Part shown: piece after piece, positions 33,703 through 43,400 of the stretch
Layout: the number at the start of each line of letters is the position of its first letter
Position numbering within the stretch: the first letter of the stretch is position 1
Program-made: the position numbers and the translations under genes
Notes under the pieces: generated by a model
What the model was told of the DNA's origin: nothing
The model's input: the letters and a program-made list of their open reading frames with translations, nothing else
Databases searched by the model: none
DNA from: an uncultured Acidobacteriaceae bacterium
GTDB lineage: Bacteria; Acidobacteriota; Terriglobia; Terriglobales; Acidobacteriaceae
Direction: 5' to 3'
Assembly: GCA_903849645.1 (NCBI GenBank)
Contig: CAINJJ010000020.1
Location: forward strand, 1 to 61,483
DNA length: 61,483 bases

Positions 33703-35163
33703 CTACTTTTCCCGAAGCGGATCGGCGATGCCGTATTCCTTGAGCTTCCGGTAGAGCGTCGTCTTGCCGATGCCGAGCAGCTTGGCGGCCTGGAGCTTGT
33801 CGCCGTTGAGGGCGCGGATGGCCCCCAGGATGGCCTGGCGCTCCAGGTCGGCCAGCGTACTGACCTGCGGAGACTCGCCCGCCGGGATGGCTTCGCCGTC
33901 CGTGACCGCCGCGCGCCGCGCGTCCAGCCCTTGCTGCTGCAACTGAGTGGGCAGATCGCCCAGATGAAGAACCGGCCCCGAGGAGAGCGCGCAGGCCCGC
34001 TCGACGGAGTTCTCCAGTTCGCGCACATTGCCCGGCCAGTCATGCAGCATCATGGTGCGCAGGGCCTCGTCGCTCAGGGTGAACTTGGTGCCGTGCTCGC
34101 GGCTGATGCGATCCAGAAAGTGCGCCGCCAGCAGCGGGATGTCCTCGCGCCGGTCGCGCAGGGAGGGCAGGCGGAGGTTGACCACATTGAGCCGGTAGAA
34201 AAGGTCCTTGCGGAAGGTCCCCTTTTCCACCATCACGGCCAGGTCCCGGTTGGTGGCCGCCACGATGCGCGCCTTGATCGGCACCCGATGGGTGGCGCCC
34301 ACCGGGCGGACCTCCTTTTCCTGGAGAGCCCGCAGCAGCTTGGCCTGGAGATCAAGCGAAAGCTCGCCGATCTCGTCCAGAAACACGGTGCCCCCTTCGG
34401 CCGAGACCAGCAGGCCGTCCTTGGAGCGGTTGGCGCCTGTAAATGCGCCCTTGACGTAGCCGAACAGTTCGCTCTCGATGAGCGTGGGGACCAGGGAGCC
34501 GCAATCGACGGGAAGAAACGGCTTCTGCGCGTTGGGACCGTAGGCGTGAATGGTGCGTGCCACCAGTTCCTTGCCCGTGCCGCTCTCGCCCAGCACCAGC
34601 ACCGGGTGGGTGCTCTGAGCCACCTTGGAGAGAATGCGGTAGAGCTTCTCCATCTCCACGGAGCGCCCGATCATGGCCCCCAGGCCCTGCGAGAGGCGGA
34701 GCCGCTCCCGCAACTGGCGGTTGGCCGAGTCGGTGGCAAAGCTGGAGGCGGCGCGGTCCAGCACGGTCGAGAGCTCGTCGATGGCGAAGGGCTTGGTCAG
34801 GTAATCCGAGGCCCCGCAGCGCATGGCCTCCACAGCCGCATTCACTGAAGCCGATGAAGTCATGGCGATGACGGCGGTTTGCGGGTAGAGAAGCTTGACC
34901 TCGGAGACCAGCTCCAAGCCAAGGCTGGCGCCGGGGGGCAGGTTGACGAGCAGGATGTCGGCGGCGCGGCCGCGCAACAGGCTGCGCGCCTGGCCGAGGT
35001 CGCCCGTGCTCTCCACCGCGTAGCCCAGGCTGGCGGCAATCTCCGCGCAGGCCGAGCGGACGGCCGAGTCGGCGTCAACCACCAGCAGATGCAGTCGAAC
35101 CGGGGGCTCAGCGAGTTGGGGGATAAACTCCATCACTCTGGTGTTCAAAACTGTTTCGAGCAT
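33703..35163 (-). CDS. Sigma-54-dependent NtrC-type regulator with atypical receiver
   Basis: The 486-residue protein has receiver (about 23-140), AAA+ (about 163-400) and Fis-type helix-turn-helix (about 440-480) domains. The AAA+ part is complete: Walker A GESGTGKE at 192-199, the sigma-54 loop GAFTGA at 239-244, Walker B GGTVFLDEIGE, and an arginine-finger region FRKDLFYRLNV. In the receiver, Asp30, Asp32, Thr102 and Lys124 are kept. The expected phosphoacceptor Asp is Asn74 (ILLVNLPPG), so ordinary phosphorylation should not occur. The histidine kinase gene lies 64 bases upstream. Confidence 0.92.
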   Translation of the reverse strand: MLETVLNTRVMEFIPQLAEPPVRLHLLVVDADSAVRSACAEIAASLGYAVESTGDLGQARSLLRGRAADILLVNLPPGASLGLELVSEVKLLYPQTAVIAMTSSASVNAAVEAMRCGASDYLTKPFAIDELSTVLDRAASSFATDSANRQLRERLRLSQGLGAMIGRSVEMEKLYRILSKVAQSTHPVLVLGESGTGKELVARTIHAYGPNAQKPFLPVDCGSLVPTLIESELFGYVKGAFTGANRSKDGLLVSAEGGTVFLDEIGELSLDLQAKLLRALQEKEVRPVGATHRVPIKARIVAATNRDLAVMVEKGTFRKDLFYRLNVVNLRLPSLRDRREDIPLLAAHFLDRISREHGTKFTLSDEALRTMMLHDWPGNVRELENSVERACALSSGPVLHLGDLPTQLQQQGLDARRAAVTDGEAIPAGESPQVSTLADLERQAILGAIRALNGDKLQAAKLLGIGKTTLYRKLKEYGIADPLREK

Positions 35164-35227
35164 TGTATTCGCCTCAGGTGTGAATCGGTAAAAGGGTTTC
35201 TTGAGGTTGGGCGGCTGCGTCGGCCAC

Positions 35228-36217
35228 TCAGCGGCTGTTCACGGGCAGATCGATCTCCAGGCGGGTGCCGATTTGAGGCCGGTTGGAGGCGCGAATACGC
35301 CCGCCCGCCGCCTCCACGATGGAGCGGGTAATCGCCAGTCCGAGCCCGCGATGCGTTGCCGGCCAGCCGCCGTTCACAGCCGACCCGGTCGAGCGGGTGG
35401 TGAAGCCCGATTCGAAGACCTTGTCGAGGAGCTTGCGGGGGATGCCGGGGCCATTGTCATCCACAGTCATGGTGAGCCAGGGGGCCGCGTCCGGGGCGAC
35501 CGTCAGCTCGCGCAGGCCGATCTGAATCCGACCGCCCTCCGGCATCGCCTCGGCGGCGTTCTTTACCAGATTGACCAGGATCCGCGTCAGGTCCTCACCA
35601 TTGAGCCGGACCGGCAGGGAGCCGCCCTCGATCTCCACGGTGAGGGCAATGGACGGACCAGCCAGCGCGGCCAGCAGGTTGCGATTGGCCAGCAACTCCT
35701 CTGCCAGGTTGGAAACTGGTACGGCGGGGGCAAGGTCCCAGCGCCGGGAGCCCCTGGGCCTGTCCGCCGGCGTGCCCGCGGTAGGGGCGAGCGAAGGCAC
35801 ATCCGCAATGAAGCGGGCGGAGTCGGGCGCCTTGCGCGCATCCAGCGCAACCAGCTTCTCCACCAGGCGGCGGCTGGCGGTGGCCACCAGCCGCAACTCG
35901 CCGGCATAGTGCGCAAAGCTCGCTCCAAGAACCCCAGGCTCCTCCAGCAGGTCACAGTAGAGTCCCAGCGCGGTAACCATGTTGCGCGCGTCGTGGGCCA
36001 CCTGGGCCAGGGTCTCGCTCTCGCCCCGCAGCAGGGCCAGGGTCTCCACCACTGCCTCCACCCGCCTGCGGTCCGCCCCTGGATGAACTCCAGGCTCCGC
36101 CGCTGTCTCGCTCAACCCGTGCCCGCTTTGTGAGGGTGGATTCCAACCGTTTGTACTCCATGGCGCGCCAGGCTCGTGCGCGCCGCCGATTGCCGGTGTA
36201 TGTCCCATCTGCCGCAT
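35228..36217 (-). CDS. Cytoplasmic NtrB-like histidine kinase
   Basis: Starting at the ATG at 36217 (GAGAGGAAG upstream) gives 329 residues. No transmembrane helix or PAS domain is visible: the first 50 residues are polar and low-complexity. The H-box is QVAHDARNMVTAL with His75. The ATPase domain has the N-box LVKNAAEAM, G1 DDNGPGIP and G2 RGLGLAITRSIVEAAGG. Such a soluble kinase would need a partner to sense its signal. It is the first gene of the three-gene operon. Its neighbour's receiver lacks the phosphoacceptor, so its real target may lie elsewhere. Confidence 0.88.
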   Translation of the reverse strand: MRQMGHTPAIGGAHEPGAPWSTNGWNPPSQSGHGLSETAAEPGVHPGADRRRVEAVVETLALLRGESETLAQVAHDARNMVTALGLYCDLLEEPGVLGASFAHYAGELRLVATASRRLVEKLVALDARKAPDSARFIADVPSLAPTAGTPADRPRGSRRWDLAPAVPVSNLAEELLANRNLLAALAGPSIALTVEIEGGSLPVRLNGEDLTRILVNLVKNAAEAMPEGGRIQIGLRELTVAPDAAPWLTMTVDDNGPGIPRKLLDKVFESGFTTRSTGSAVNGGWPATHRGLGLAITRSIVEAAGGRIRASNRPQIGTRLEIDLPVNSR

Positions 36218-36627
36218 CGCTTGCTTCCTCTCTTCGTTTCCCGCTTCCGGTCTGGCCGGGGAGCCGTGGTCCCATCCCCGGTCTGCTTCTGGGGCCGTCC
36301 GATTCGGTCCCATTCCTGCCTTCTGCTCCGGGTGGCTGCCCTTCCCTAATACACGCCGCGTGCCAAACCAGAACGGAAACGCTAAGTTGCTGATAAGGAA
36401 TGGAATGAGCCTCCAGCAATGCGGCACTCGGCATCCGGTGGCCCTCCCGATTTGTCCCGAAATGGAACCAGGCTGGCCGAGGACAAGGAGACAAGCTCAA
36501 CCAGATCAACAACATAGCCGCGATTTCCGGTTGCGGGAAGCAAATACCGGCAATTCCCAGGATGGAACCGGTGTTTTCGATTCGGAATCCTGGAAGTGCG
36601 CCGCGCCCATTCCCGTACAATCCGACT
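36218..36627. other. 410-base divergent intergenic region, histidine kinase/rph
   Basis: No gene is supported. Open frames crossing it lack ribosome sites and start in poor context. It contains the promoters of both divergent genes; the rph -10 box is at 36616-36621. Short AGGAATGGAA/GGAATCC patches are present but form no convincing operator. Confidence 0.4.
36616..36621 (+). promoter_or_regulatory. -10 element of rph, probably leaderless
   Basis: TACAAT ends exactly six bases before the rph ATG at 36628, as at nuoI and the nei-type gene. No Shine-Dalgarno sequence is present. Confidence 0.45.
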
Positions 36628-37371
36628 ATGGAAATCCCCCCTGTCTCCTCCGTTTTTCGCCCCCTGGGCCGGACCGCCTCCCAGTTGCGCCCCCTCACCT
36701 TGTCTCCCGGATTTGTCCAGACCGCCGAGGGATCGGTGCTGGTTTCGTTTGGAAACACCCGCGTATTGACCAACGCGACCATCGAGCCGGGCGTGCCGGG
36801 CTGGCTGCGCAACTCCGGCCGGGGGTGGGTGACGGCGGAGTACGCCATGCTGCCGCGCTCCACGGTGACCCGCACGGCGCGGGAGAGCGAGCGGGGCAAG
36901 ATCGGCGGCCGGACGCACGAGATCCAGCGGCTGATTGGCCGCAGCCTGCGCTCGGTGGTGGACATGAAGGCGCTGGGCGAGCGGACCGTGATCCTGGACT
37001 GCGACGTGATTCAGGCCGACGGCGGGACGCGGACAGCGGCGATCACCGGGGCGGCAGTGGCCCTGGCCCTGGCCCTCAACGCCCTCGTGGAGGCCGGAAC
37101 ATTGAAGGCCTCGCCGATGCGGCAACTGGTCGCTGCCACCTCGGTGGGCATCGTGGGCGGCGCGGCGCTGCTTGACCTCTGCTACGAGGAAGACTCGCAG
37201 GCGGAGGTGGACATGAACGTGGTGATGACCGAAGACGGCGGGCTCATCGAGACCCAGGCGACGGCGGAGAAGGGCAGCTACTCGCGCAAGCAGCTCAATG
37301 GGCTGGTCGACCTGGCCGAGGCAGGCATCAAGGAGATCTTCGCCGCGCAGCGGGCGGTGCTGGGTCGGTAG
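36628..37371 (+). CDS. rph: Ribonuclease PH
   Basis: The 247-residue phosphorolytic 3'-5' exoribonuclease trims tRNA 3' ends. It shows the family signatures [41 protein letters not shown] with the phosphate-binding Arg, and [34 protein letters not shown] is followed by the acidic pair [14 protein letters not shown]. The length matches the usual 240 or so. The start at 36628 is supported by the -10 box six bases upstream. GntP lies convergent downstream, 71 bases away. Confidence 0.96.
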   Translation: MEIPPVSSVFRPLGRTASQLRPLTLSPGFVQTAEGSVLVSFGNTRVLTNATIEPGVPGWLRNSGRGWVTAEYAMLPRSTVTRTARESERGKIGGRTHEIQRLIGRSLRSVVDMKALGERTVILDCDVIQADGGTRTAAITGAAVALALALNALVEAGTLKASPMRQLVAATSVGIVGGAALLDLCYEEDSQAEVDMNVVMTEDGGLIETQATAEKGSYSRKQLNGLVDLAEAGIKEIFAAQRAVLGR

Positions 37372-37442
37372 GTCTTTTCTCCAGAATTGCGTTCAATGTC
37401 TCAGGCGGTTCATGTGCGGCCCAGGTTGCGCATAAGCAGACC

Positions 37443-39011
37443 TCAGCGCAGCAACCCCGCCAGCAGCAGCGTGGTGCAGAGGCCCGCGATAGACAGGATC
37501 GTCTCCATGACCGACCACGTGGCCAGCGTGTCCTTGACTTCCAGCTTGAAGAAGGACTGGATCATCCAGAAGCCGGGGTCGTTGACGTGGGAGAGGATGA
37601 GCGAACCGGTGCCAGTGGCGAGGACCAGCAGCTCGGGCTGAACCCCGAGATGTCCGGCCATGGGAGCCAGAACGCCTGAAGCGACGGCCATGGCCACCGT
37701 GGCCGACCCCATGCACACCCGCACCACCGCGGCCAGCAGCCAGGCCAGGACCAGCGGCGGCATATGGGCGCCAAGAGCCAGGGTGACCGTGGCCTGGGCC
37801 GCTCCGGAGTCGCGGAGAACCCCGCTGAGCCCTCCGGCGGCGGCCAGGATGACGAGGACGTTGGCAATGGGCTCGAAGGATTCGGTGGCCAGTTGGCGGA
37901 GCAGTTCCCGGCCGTGATGGCGGCCAGTCTGAATCCGCCCCCCGAGCGTCACCAGGGCCACCAGCACGGCGATGAGAAGGGCCACGTCGGGGCTTCCGGC
38001 AAAGCGCAGGACCTGGTTGGGGAGCGATCCGGGGGCGGCAATCGAGTCGGCCCAGCTTCCGAGGAAGATGAGCGTAATGGGCAGCAGGATGGCGGCGGCG
38101 GCGCGCAACGGGCCTGCAGGCGGCGGGATGGGGTCCTTGCTGGTTGCTGCCTCTTCCTGCTGATGCCGCGGCAACGGGTCGCCGGACGAGGACTGCTGAA
38201 GCGCAGCAGTACGCGGTTCAGCGATTTCCACCCCTTTTTCAGCTAGCTGGTTCAGGGAAGAACCACCAAGGAGTGGTTCTGCCTCCGGAACTGCGTCGAA
38301 GAGGGTGGCATCGTCCCTTCCAGGTTCCATAGTCAGGCTTGGAACCGCCAGTCTCTTGAGATTCCTCTTTTCCCACCTCCGCAGCAGAAACCAGCCCAGG
38401 CCAGGGCCGGCGAGCGCGGCAGCGGGCAGACCGGCGACCAGCCCCCAGAGGATGGTGCGGCCTACATCCGCATGATATTGGGCGGCGGCGAGCATGGCGG
38501 CGGGGTGCGGGGGCAGGGCTCCGTGAACGATGGAGAGCCCGGCCAGCAGTGGCATGCCGACCAGGATGGGAGGGCGGTTCTCGCGGCGCGCCGCGGCGGC
38601 CACGATAGGCATCAGAAGTACCAGTCCGACCTCGAAAAAGACCGGCAGGCCGATGACGACGCCCAGGCCCAGGAGAGCCCAGGGCAATCCTTTAGGGCCG
38701 CAGTTGTCCACCAGCACCCGGCTGAGCGCCGCCGCCCCGCCGGAGCGGGCGAGCAGGCTGCCCAGGATGGCGCCGAGCCCGAGCACGATGGCGATGTGGC
38801 CCATCAGGTTCCCAACGCCGGCGGAAAACGAGAGCGGCACCTGGCGCAGCGGCATCCCCGCCGCGATGCCCAGGGCGAAGGCGCCAATGGCCAGGGCAAG
38901 CGCCGGATGGAGCCGGATGCGGACAATCAGGACGAGCAGCAGCAGGACGGCGCCCGCGGCAGAGGCGGGCAGGACCCAATTGTCGGGAGCAAGGAGGGCG
39001 GCAAGGGGCAC
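37443..39011 (-). CDS. GntP-family gluconate/hydroxy-acid permease
   Basis: The 522-residue membrane protein probably starts at GTG 39011. It has about 12 hydrophobic helices and the GntP features: the glycine-rich GNLMGHIAIVLGLGAILGSLLARSGGA, PVFFEVGLVLLMPI, GLSIVHGALPPHP, and near the end GSATVAMAVASGVLAPM and LSHVNDPGFWMIQSFF. GntP transporters import gluconate or related sugar acids by proton symport. It is about 75 residues longer than usual, because a polar loop (about 215-300, with GGSSLNQLAEKG and PRHQQEEAATSKD) sits between two helices. It is divergent from the aldolase gene. Substrate unproven. Confidence 0.88.
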   Translation of the reverse strand: MPLAALLAPDNWVLPASAAGAVLLLLVLIVRIRLHPALALAIGAFALGIAAGMPLRQVPLSFSAGVGNLMGHIAIVLGLGAILGSLLARSGGAAALSRVLVDNCGPKGLPWALLGLGVVIGLPVFFEVGLVLLMPIVAAAARRENRPPILVGMPLLAGLSIVHGALPPHPAAMLAAAQYHADVGRTILWGLVAGLPAAALAGPGLGWFLLRRWEKRNLKRLAVPSLTMEPGRDDATLFDAVPEAEPLLGGSSLNQLAEKGVEIAEPRTAALQQSSSGDPLPRHQQEEAATSKDPIPPPAGPLRAAAAILLPITLIFLGSWADSIAAPGSLPNQVLRFAGSPDVALLIAVLVALVTLGGRIQTGRHHGRELLRQLATESFEPIANVLVILAAAGGLSGVLRDSGAAQATVTLALGAHMPPLVLAWLLAAVVRVCMGSATVAMAVASGVLAPMAGHLGVQPELLVLATGTGSLILSHVNDPGFWMIQSFFKLEVKDTLATWSVMETILSIAGLCTTLLLAGLLR

Positions 39012-39196
39012 GGGGGAGATTATTCCACATAGCGGCGATCTCCTGCGCCGAATGTGCGGAGGCGCACACTTTTCTCTTGCGCGCCTCTGCTACGATAAGG
39101 ACGATTGCAGTTCCTGCCGCCCGAAAGGCCGTGGTATGGCCCCCAAAGGGCTGAGCGCAGCGGCGACGGGAGCCAACCCCCAAAGGAGAAATCACG

Positions 39197-40246
39197 ATGG
39201 CTCTAGTTTCCACACGCCAGCTTCTCGACGAGGCCGCCAAGGGCGGATACGGCGTCGGCGCATTCAACGTCAACGACATGGAACAGATCCAGGCGATCAT
39301 GGAAGCGGCGAAGGAGACCCAGTCGCCGGTGATCATCCAGGCCAGCCGCGGCGCACGCCAGTTTGCGCAGGACAACTACCTGTATCACCTGATTCTGGCC
39401 GCGAACGAACTCTATCCCGAGATTCCGATCGCCATGCACCTGGATCACGGCAACAGCTTTGAGACCTGCGAGAGCGCCATCAAGCTCGGCTTCACCTCGG
39501 TCATGATGGATGGATCGCTGAAGGCCGACGGCAAGACTCCCACGACCTTTGAAGAGAATGTGGAAGTGACGCGCAAGGTAGTGGACTACGCCCATGAGCG
39601 CGGCATCGCGGTGGAAGGCGAGATCGGCGTGCTGGGCGGCATTGAAGACGGCCACGGCGCAGGCGGCTCGGGGTTGGACCACGTCACGGACCCCGACCAG
39701 GCGGTCGAGTTTGCCGAGCTGACCGGTGTGGATTCGCTGGCCATCGCCATCGGCACCAGCCACGGCGCCTACAAGTTCACCAAGAAGCCGGATGGCTCGG
39801 TGCTGAAGATGGACCTGTTGATTGCCATCCACAAGCGCCTGCCCAACACCCACCTGGTGATGCACGGCAGCTCTTCGGTTCCCAAGGACCTGCAGGACAT
39901 CATCAACCAGTACGGCGGCAAGCTCAAGGAGACCTGGGGCGTGCCGGTCGAAGAGATTCAGTTGGGCATCAAGAACGGTGTGCGCAAGATCAACGTGGAT
40001 ACCGACAACCGTCTGGCCATCACGGGCGCCATCCGCAAGGTCTTCGCGGAGAGCCCGGAGAAGTTTGATCCGCGCGACTACATGAAGCCGGCGCGCGCAG
40101 CGATGCAGAAGGTGGTTGCGCAGCGCATGGTGCAGTTTGGCCAGGCGGGACACGCGGGCGACTATACCGCCATCTCGATCGCCGATATGGCCAAGGGCTA
40201 TGCCAGCGGGACGCTGGTCACCAAGCCTCTGGTTGCCGCCAAGTAG
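39197..40246 (+). CDS. fba: Class II fructose-bisphosphate aldolase
   Basis: The 349-residue zinc enzyme cleaves fructose 1,6-bisphosphate in glycolysis or makes it in gluconeogenesis. Zinc ligand and catalytic residues: HLDHG (His81, Asp83, His84), EGEIGVLGGIEDG, and IGTSHGAYKF with a zinc His. Phosphate-binding parts: VMHGSSSVP and GVRKINVDTDNR. The extended C-terminal region (KFDPRDYMKPARAAM) fits the Calvin-type/long class II subgroup. AAAGGAG precedes the ATG. The 185-base leader has unassigned GC-rich stems. Confidence 0.95.
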   Translation: MALVSTRQLLDEAAKGGYGVGAFNVNDMEQIQAIMEAAKETQSPVIIQASRGARQFAQDNYLYHLILAANELYPEIPIAMHLDHGNSFETCESAIKLGFTSVMMDGSLKADGKTPTTFEENVEVTRKVVDYAHERGIAVEGEIGVLGGIEDGHGAGGSGLDHVTDPDQAVEFAELTGVDSLAIAIGTSHGAYKFTKKPDGSVLKMDLLIAIHKRLPNTHLVMHGSSSVPKDLQDIINQYGGKLKETWGVPVEEIQLGIKNGVRKINVDTDNRLAITGAIRKVFAESPEKFDPRDYMKPARAAMQKVVAQRMVQFGQAGHAGDYTAISIADMAKGYASGTLVTKPLVAAK

Positions 40247-40265
40247 GCTCGACCGCAACGGAAGT

Positions 40266-40303
40266 TGCAACAGAAAGCCGCTCCTCGGAGCGGCTTTTCT
40301 GTT
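40266..40303. terminator. Bidirectional terminator after fba
   Basis: AAAGCCGCTCC-tc-GGAGCGGCTTT with outer CAACAG/CTGTTG pairing gives a stem of about 17 bp followed by TTTT. It has the same CAACA...TGTTG flanks as the terminator at 31660. Confidence 0.85.
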
Positions 40304-40329
40304 GGGTACGCCGCGCATGGATGACAGCC

Positions 40330-40410
40330 TGTCCGAAACGCCAGATACGGAACCGCATGTCCGGTGGCGTGGCAGGGGAGGAGAGGCGACTCTCCCCCCG
40401 GATGCCGGTT
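40330..40410 (+). other. Possible remnant of a group II intron 3' region
   Basis: GGAACCGCATGTCCGGTGGCG, then GGGGAGGAGAG-gcga-CTCTCCCCCC, recalls the segment between the maturase gene and the 3' end of some bacterial group II introns. No maturase, no domain V GAGCCG...CGGTTC pair and no 5' intron end are seen, so this is a weak call. It lies in the 90 bases after the fba terminator. Confidence 0.2.
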
Positions 40411-40493
40411 TCTACCCACATCCCGTCATAGACTCCAATCGTCTCTCGTCCCTGCTTCTCCCACACCGCTCCAGCGCTATCCTCTAAACAGGC

Positions 40494-43400
40494 ATGACTC
40501 CCCTCCCACCCATTCCGCCCGGCGCGCCCGACCCCTTCTCCTGTTTCCATCCGGTCACGGCGGCCTGGTTTCGGGCCGTCTTCGATGCCCCGACGGCTCC
40601 CCAGCGGCTTGGCTGGCCGGTCATCGCCCGCGGCGAGAGCGCCCTCATTCTGGCGCCCACCGGCACCGGCAAGACCCTCACCGCCTTCCTCTGGTGCCTG
40701 GACCGACTGATGCTCCATCCCCAGCCCGAAGACCGGCGCAAGGGCTGCCGCATCGTTTACGTTTCGCCCCTCAAAGCGCTCGCCGTCGATGTGGAGCGCA
40801 ACCTCCGCTCCCCTCTCGCGGGCATGGCCAACATGGCCCGCCGGATGGGCGTGGACTTCCGAGAGCCCACCATCAGCGTCCGCACCGGGGATACCCCCCA
40901 GCGTGAACGCGCCCGCTTTCAGCGCGACCCCGCCGACATCCTCATCACCACCCCGGAGTCGCTCTACCTTTTGCTCACCTCGCAGGCATCCGAGGCCCTG
41001 CGCACGGTCGATACGGTGATCCTCGACGAGATCCATGCCCTTGTGCCCACCAAGCGCGGCGCACATCTGGCCCTCAGTCTGGAGCGCCTGGAGGCCCTCA
41101 CGCATGGCCCCCTCCAGCGCATCGGCCTCTCCGCCACCCAGCGCCCCCTTGAAGAGGTGGCGCGCTTCCTGGGCGGCGTGGAAGTGCAGGGGACAGGGAA
41201 CAGGGATCAGGGAACAGGGGTCGCCGCTGAGTGGACCGACGAAGAAGATGCCCCGACTGGAGCTCAAACCGATCCAGCATTTGCCGGCGTTTCGGCGATC
41301 CAGGCCGGTCCGCAAGACGACGCGGCGATCCATGACGACCCCGCAAGACTGTCATCCCTGACCCCTGATCCCTGTTCCCTGATCCCTGGTTCGCCCGCAG
41401 GCGAGCCCCGCTACCGCCCAGTCACCATCGTCAACGCCAGCGCACCCAAGCGGCTCCGCCTGCGCATCGAGGTACCGGTCGAGGACATGGCCCGCCTCGG
41501 CAGCATGGAAGAGATTCCCTCCGGCCCCGCCTCCCAGATGCCCCGCCGGGTCTCCATCTGGAACGCCATTCATCCCCGCCTGCTTGAGATTATTCGGGAG
41601 CGCAACTCGACTATCCTCTTTGTGAACAGCCGCCAGGTGGCGGAACGCCTGGCCGGCGCCCTCAACGAGCTGGCCGGCGAGCAAATCGCGCGCGCCCATC
41701 ACGGCTCGCTCGCGGCCCCCCAGCGCTCCATCATTGAAGAGCTGCTGAAGGCCGGCAAGATTCGCGCCCTCTGCGCCACCTCCACCCTTGAACTGGGCAT
41801 CGACATGGGCGCCGTGGATCTCGTCATCCAGATCGAGGCTCCTCCTTCCGTCGCCAGCGGCATGCAGCGCATCGGCCGCGCCGGGCACCACGTGGACGCC
41901 GTCAGCGAAGGCATCTTCTTCCCCAAATACCGCGCCGATCTGGTGGCCTGCGCCGCCGTAACCCGCGCCATGCACGAGGGCCACATCGAGTCCACCCGCT
42001 ATCCACGGAACCCTCTCGATGTTCTGGCGCAGCAACTGGTCGCCATTGTGGCTCACCCGCCTGAAAGGGCAGGGAACAGGGATCAGGGATCAGGGATCAG
42101 AAAGCGGCGAGGCGCGACCAACTCCGCTAACCCCGCTAACCCCGCCAAGCCCGAAGTCCCCGTCGACTTCCTCTACGACCTCATCCGCCGCGCCGCCCCC
42201 TTTGCCGCGCTCACTCGCGCCTCCTTCGAGGGCGTGCTTGACCTGCTCAGCGGCCGCTACCCCTCCGACGAGTTTGCCGAGCTGCGTCCCCGCCTCACCT
42301 GGGACCGCATCCGCAACATCGTCACCCCCCGCGACGGCGCCGCCCGCCTGGCCATTCTCAACGCCGGCACTATCCCCGACCGCGGCCTCTACGGCGTCTT
42401 CCTCGCCCACTCCGAGGGCAAGGCCGTGCGCGTCGGCGAGCTTGACGAGGAGATGGTCTTTGAGTCCCACCCCAACGAGACCTTCATTCTGGGCGCATCC
42501 ACCTGGCGCATTGTGGACATCACCCATGACCGCGTCCTGGTGGAGCCGGCTCCCGGCCAGCCTGGCAAGATGCCATTCTGGAAAGGCGACGGACCGGGCC
42601 GCCCGCTGGAGTTTGGCCGCCGCATCGGCGCCATGGTGCGCGAGTTGCGCGCCCTGCCCAAGGCCGCCGGACTGGCCCGGCTGGTCACCGAACACGACCT
42701 GGACCCCGGCGCCGCGGAAAACCTGCTGCAGTTCCTCGCCGACCAGGCGGAAGCCACAGGTCAGGTTCCCGACGACCGCACCGTGGTCATCGAGCGCTGC
42801 CGCGACGAGCTGGGCGACTGGCGGGTCTGCGTCCTCACCCCCTTTGGCAGCCGCATCCACATTCCCTGGGCCATGGCCGTAAGCGCCCGCATCCGCGCCG
42901 CCGGAGGCCCGGAGGTCGAAACCCTCTGGTCCGACGACGGCTTCGTCCTCCGCTTTCCAGACACCGACGAGCCGCCCGACCCCGACTGGTTTCTGGTCGA
43001 ATCCGCCGAGGCCCAGGCTCTTGTCCTGCGCCAGCTCGGCTCCACCGCGCTCTTCGCCGGCCGCTTCCGCGAGGCCGCCGGACGGGCCCTGCTCCTGCCC
43101 CGCCGTCGCGCGGACCAGCGTTCGCCCCTGTGGCAGTTGCGCAAGCGCTCCTATGACCTGTTGAGCGTCGCCTCGCGCTACCCCTCTTTTCCACTGCTGC
43201 TGGAGGCCTATCGCGAGTGCCTGCGCGATGTCTTCGACATGCCCGCGCTCGTTGAGACCCTGCGCGCCATCGAGCAGCGCCAGCTCCGCGTACACGTGGT
43301 TGAAACCCGCAAGCCCTCGCCCTTTGCCGCCTCGCTGCTCTTCAGTTACGTGTCCAACTTCCTTTACGATGGCGACGCCCCGCTGGCCGAACGCCGCGCC

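Noticed and set aside
33565..37400. Sigma-54 promoter (-24/-12) for the NtrC-type regulator's targets
   Set aside because: I looked for TGGCAC-N5-TTGC near the operon, rph and purU and saw no convincing match.
31660..40303. Shared CAACA...TGTTG flanks of the terminators at 31660 and 40266 as a repeat family
   Set aside because: Only short flanks are shared. The stems differ, and A/T-rich extension of terminators is common, so two cases do not make a family.
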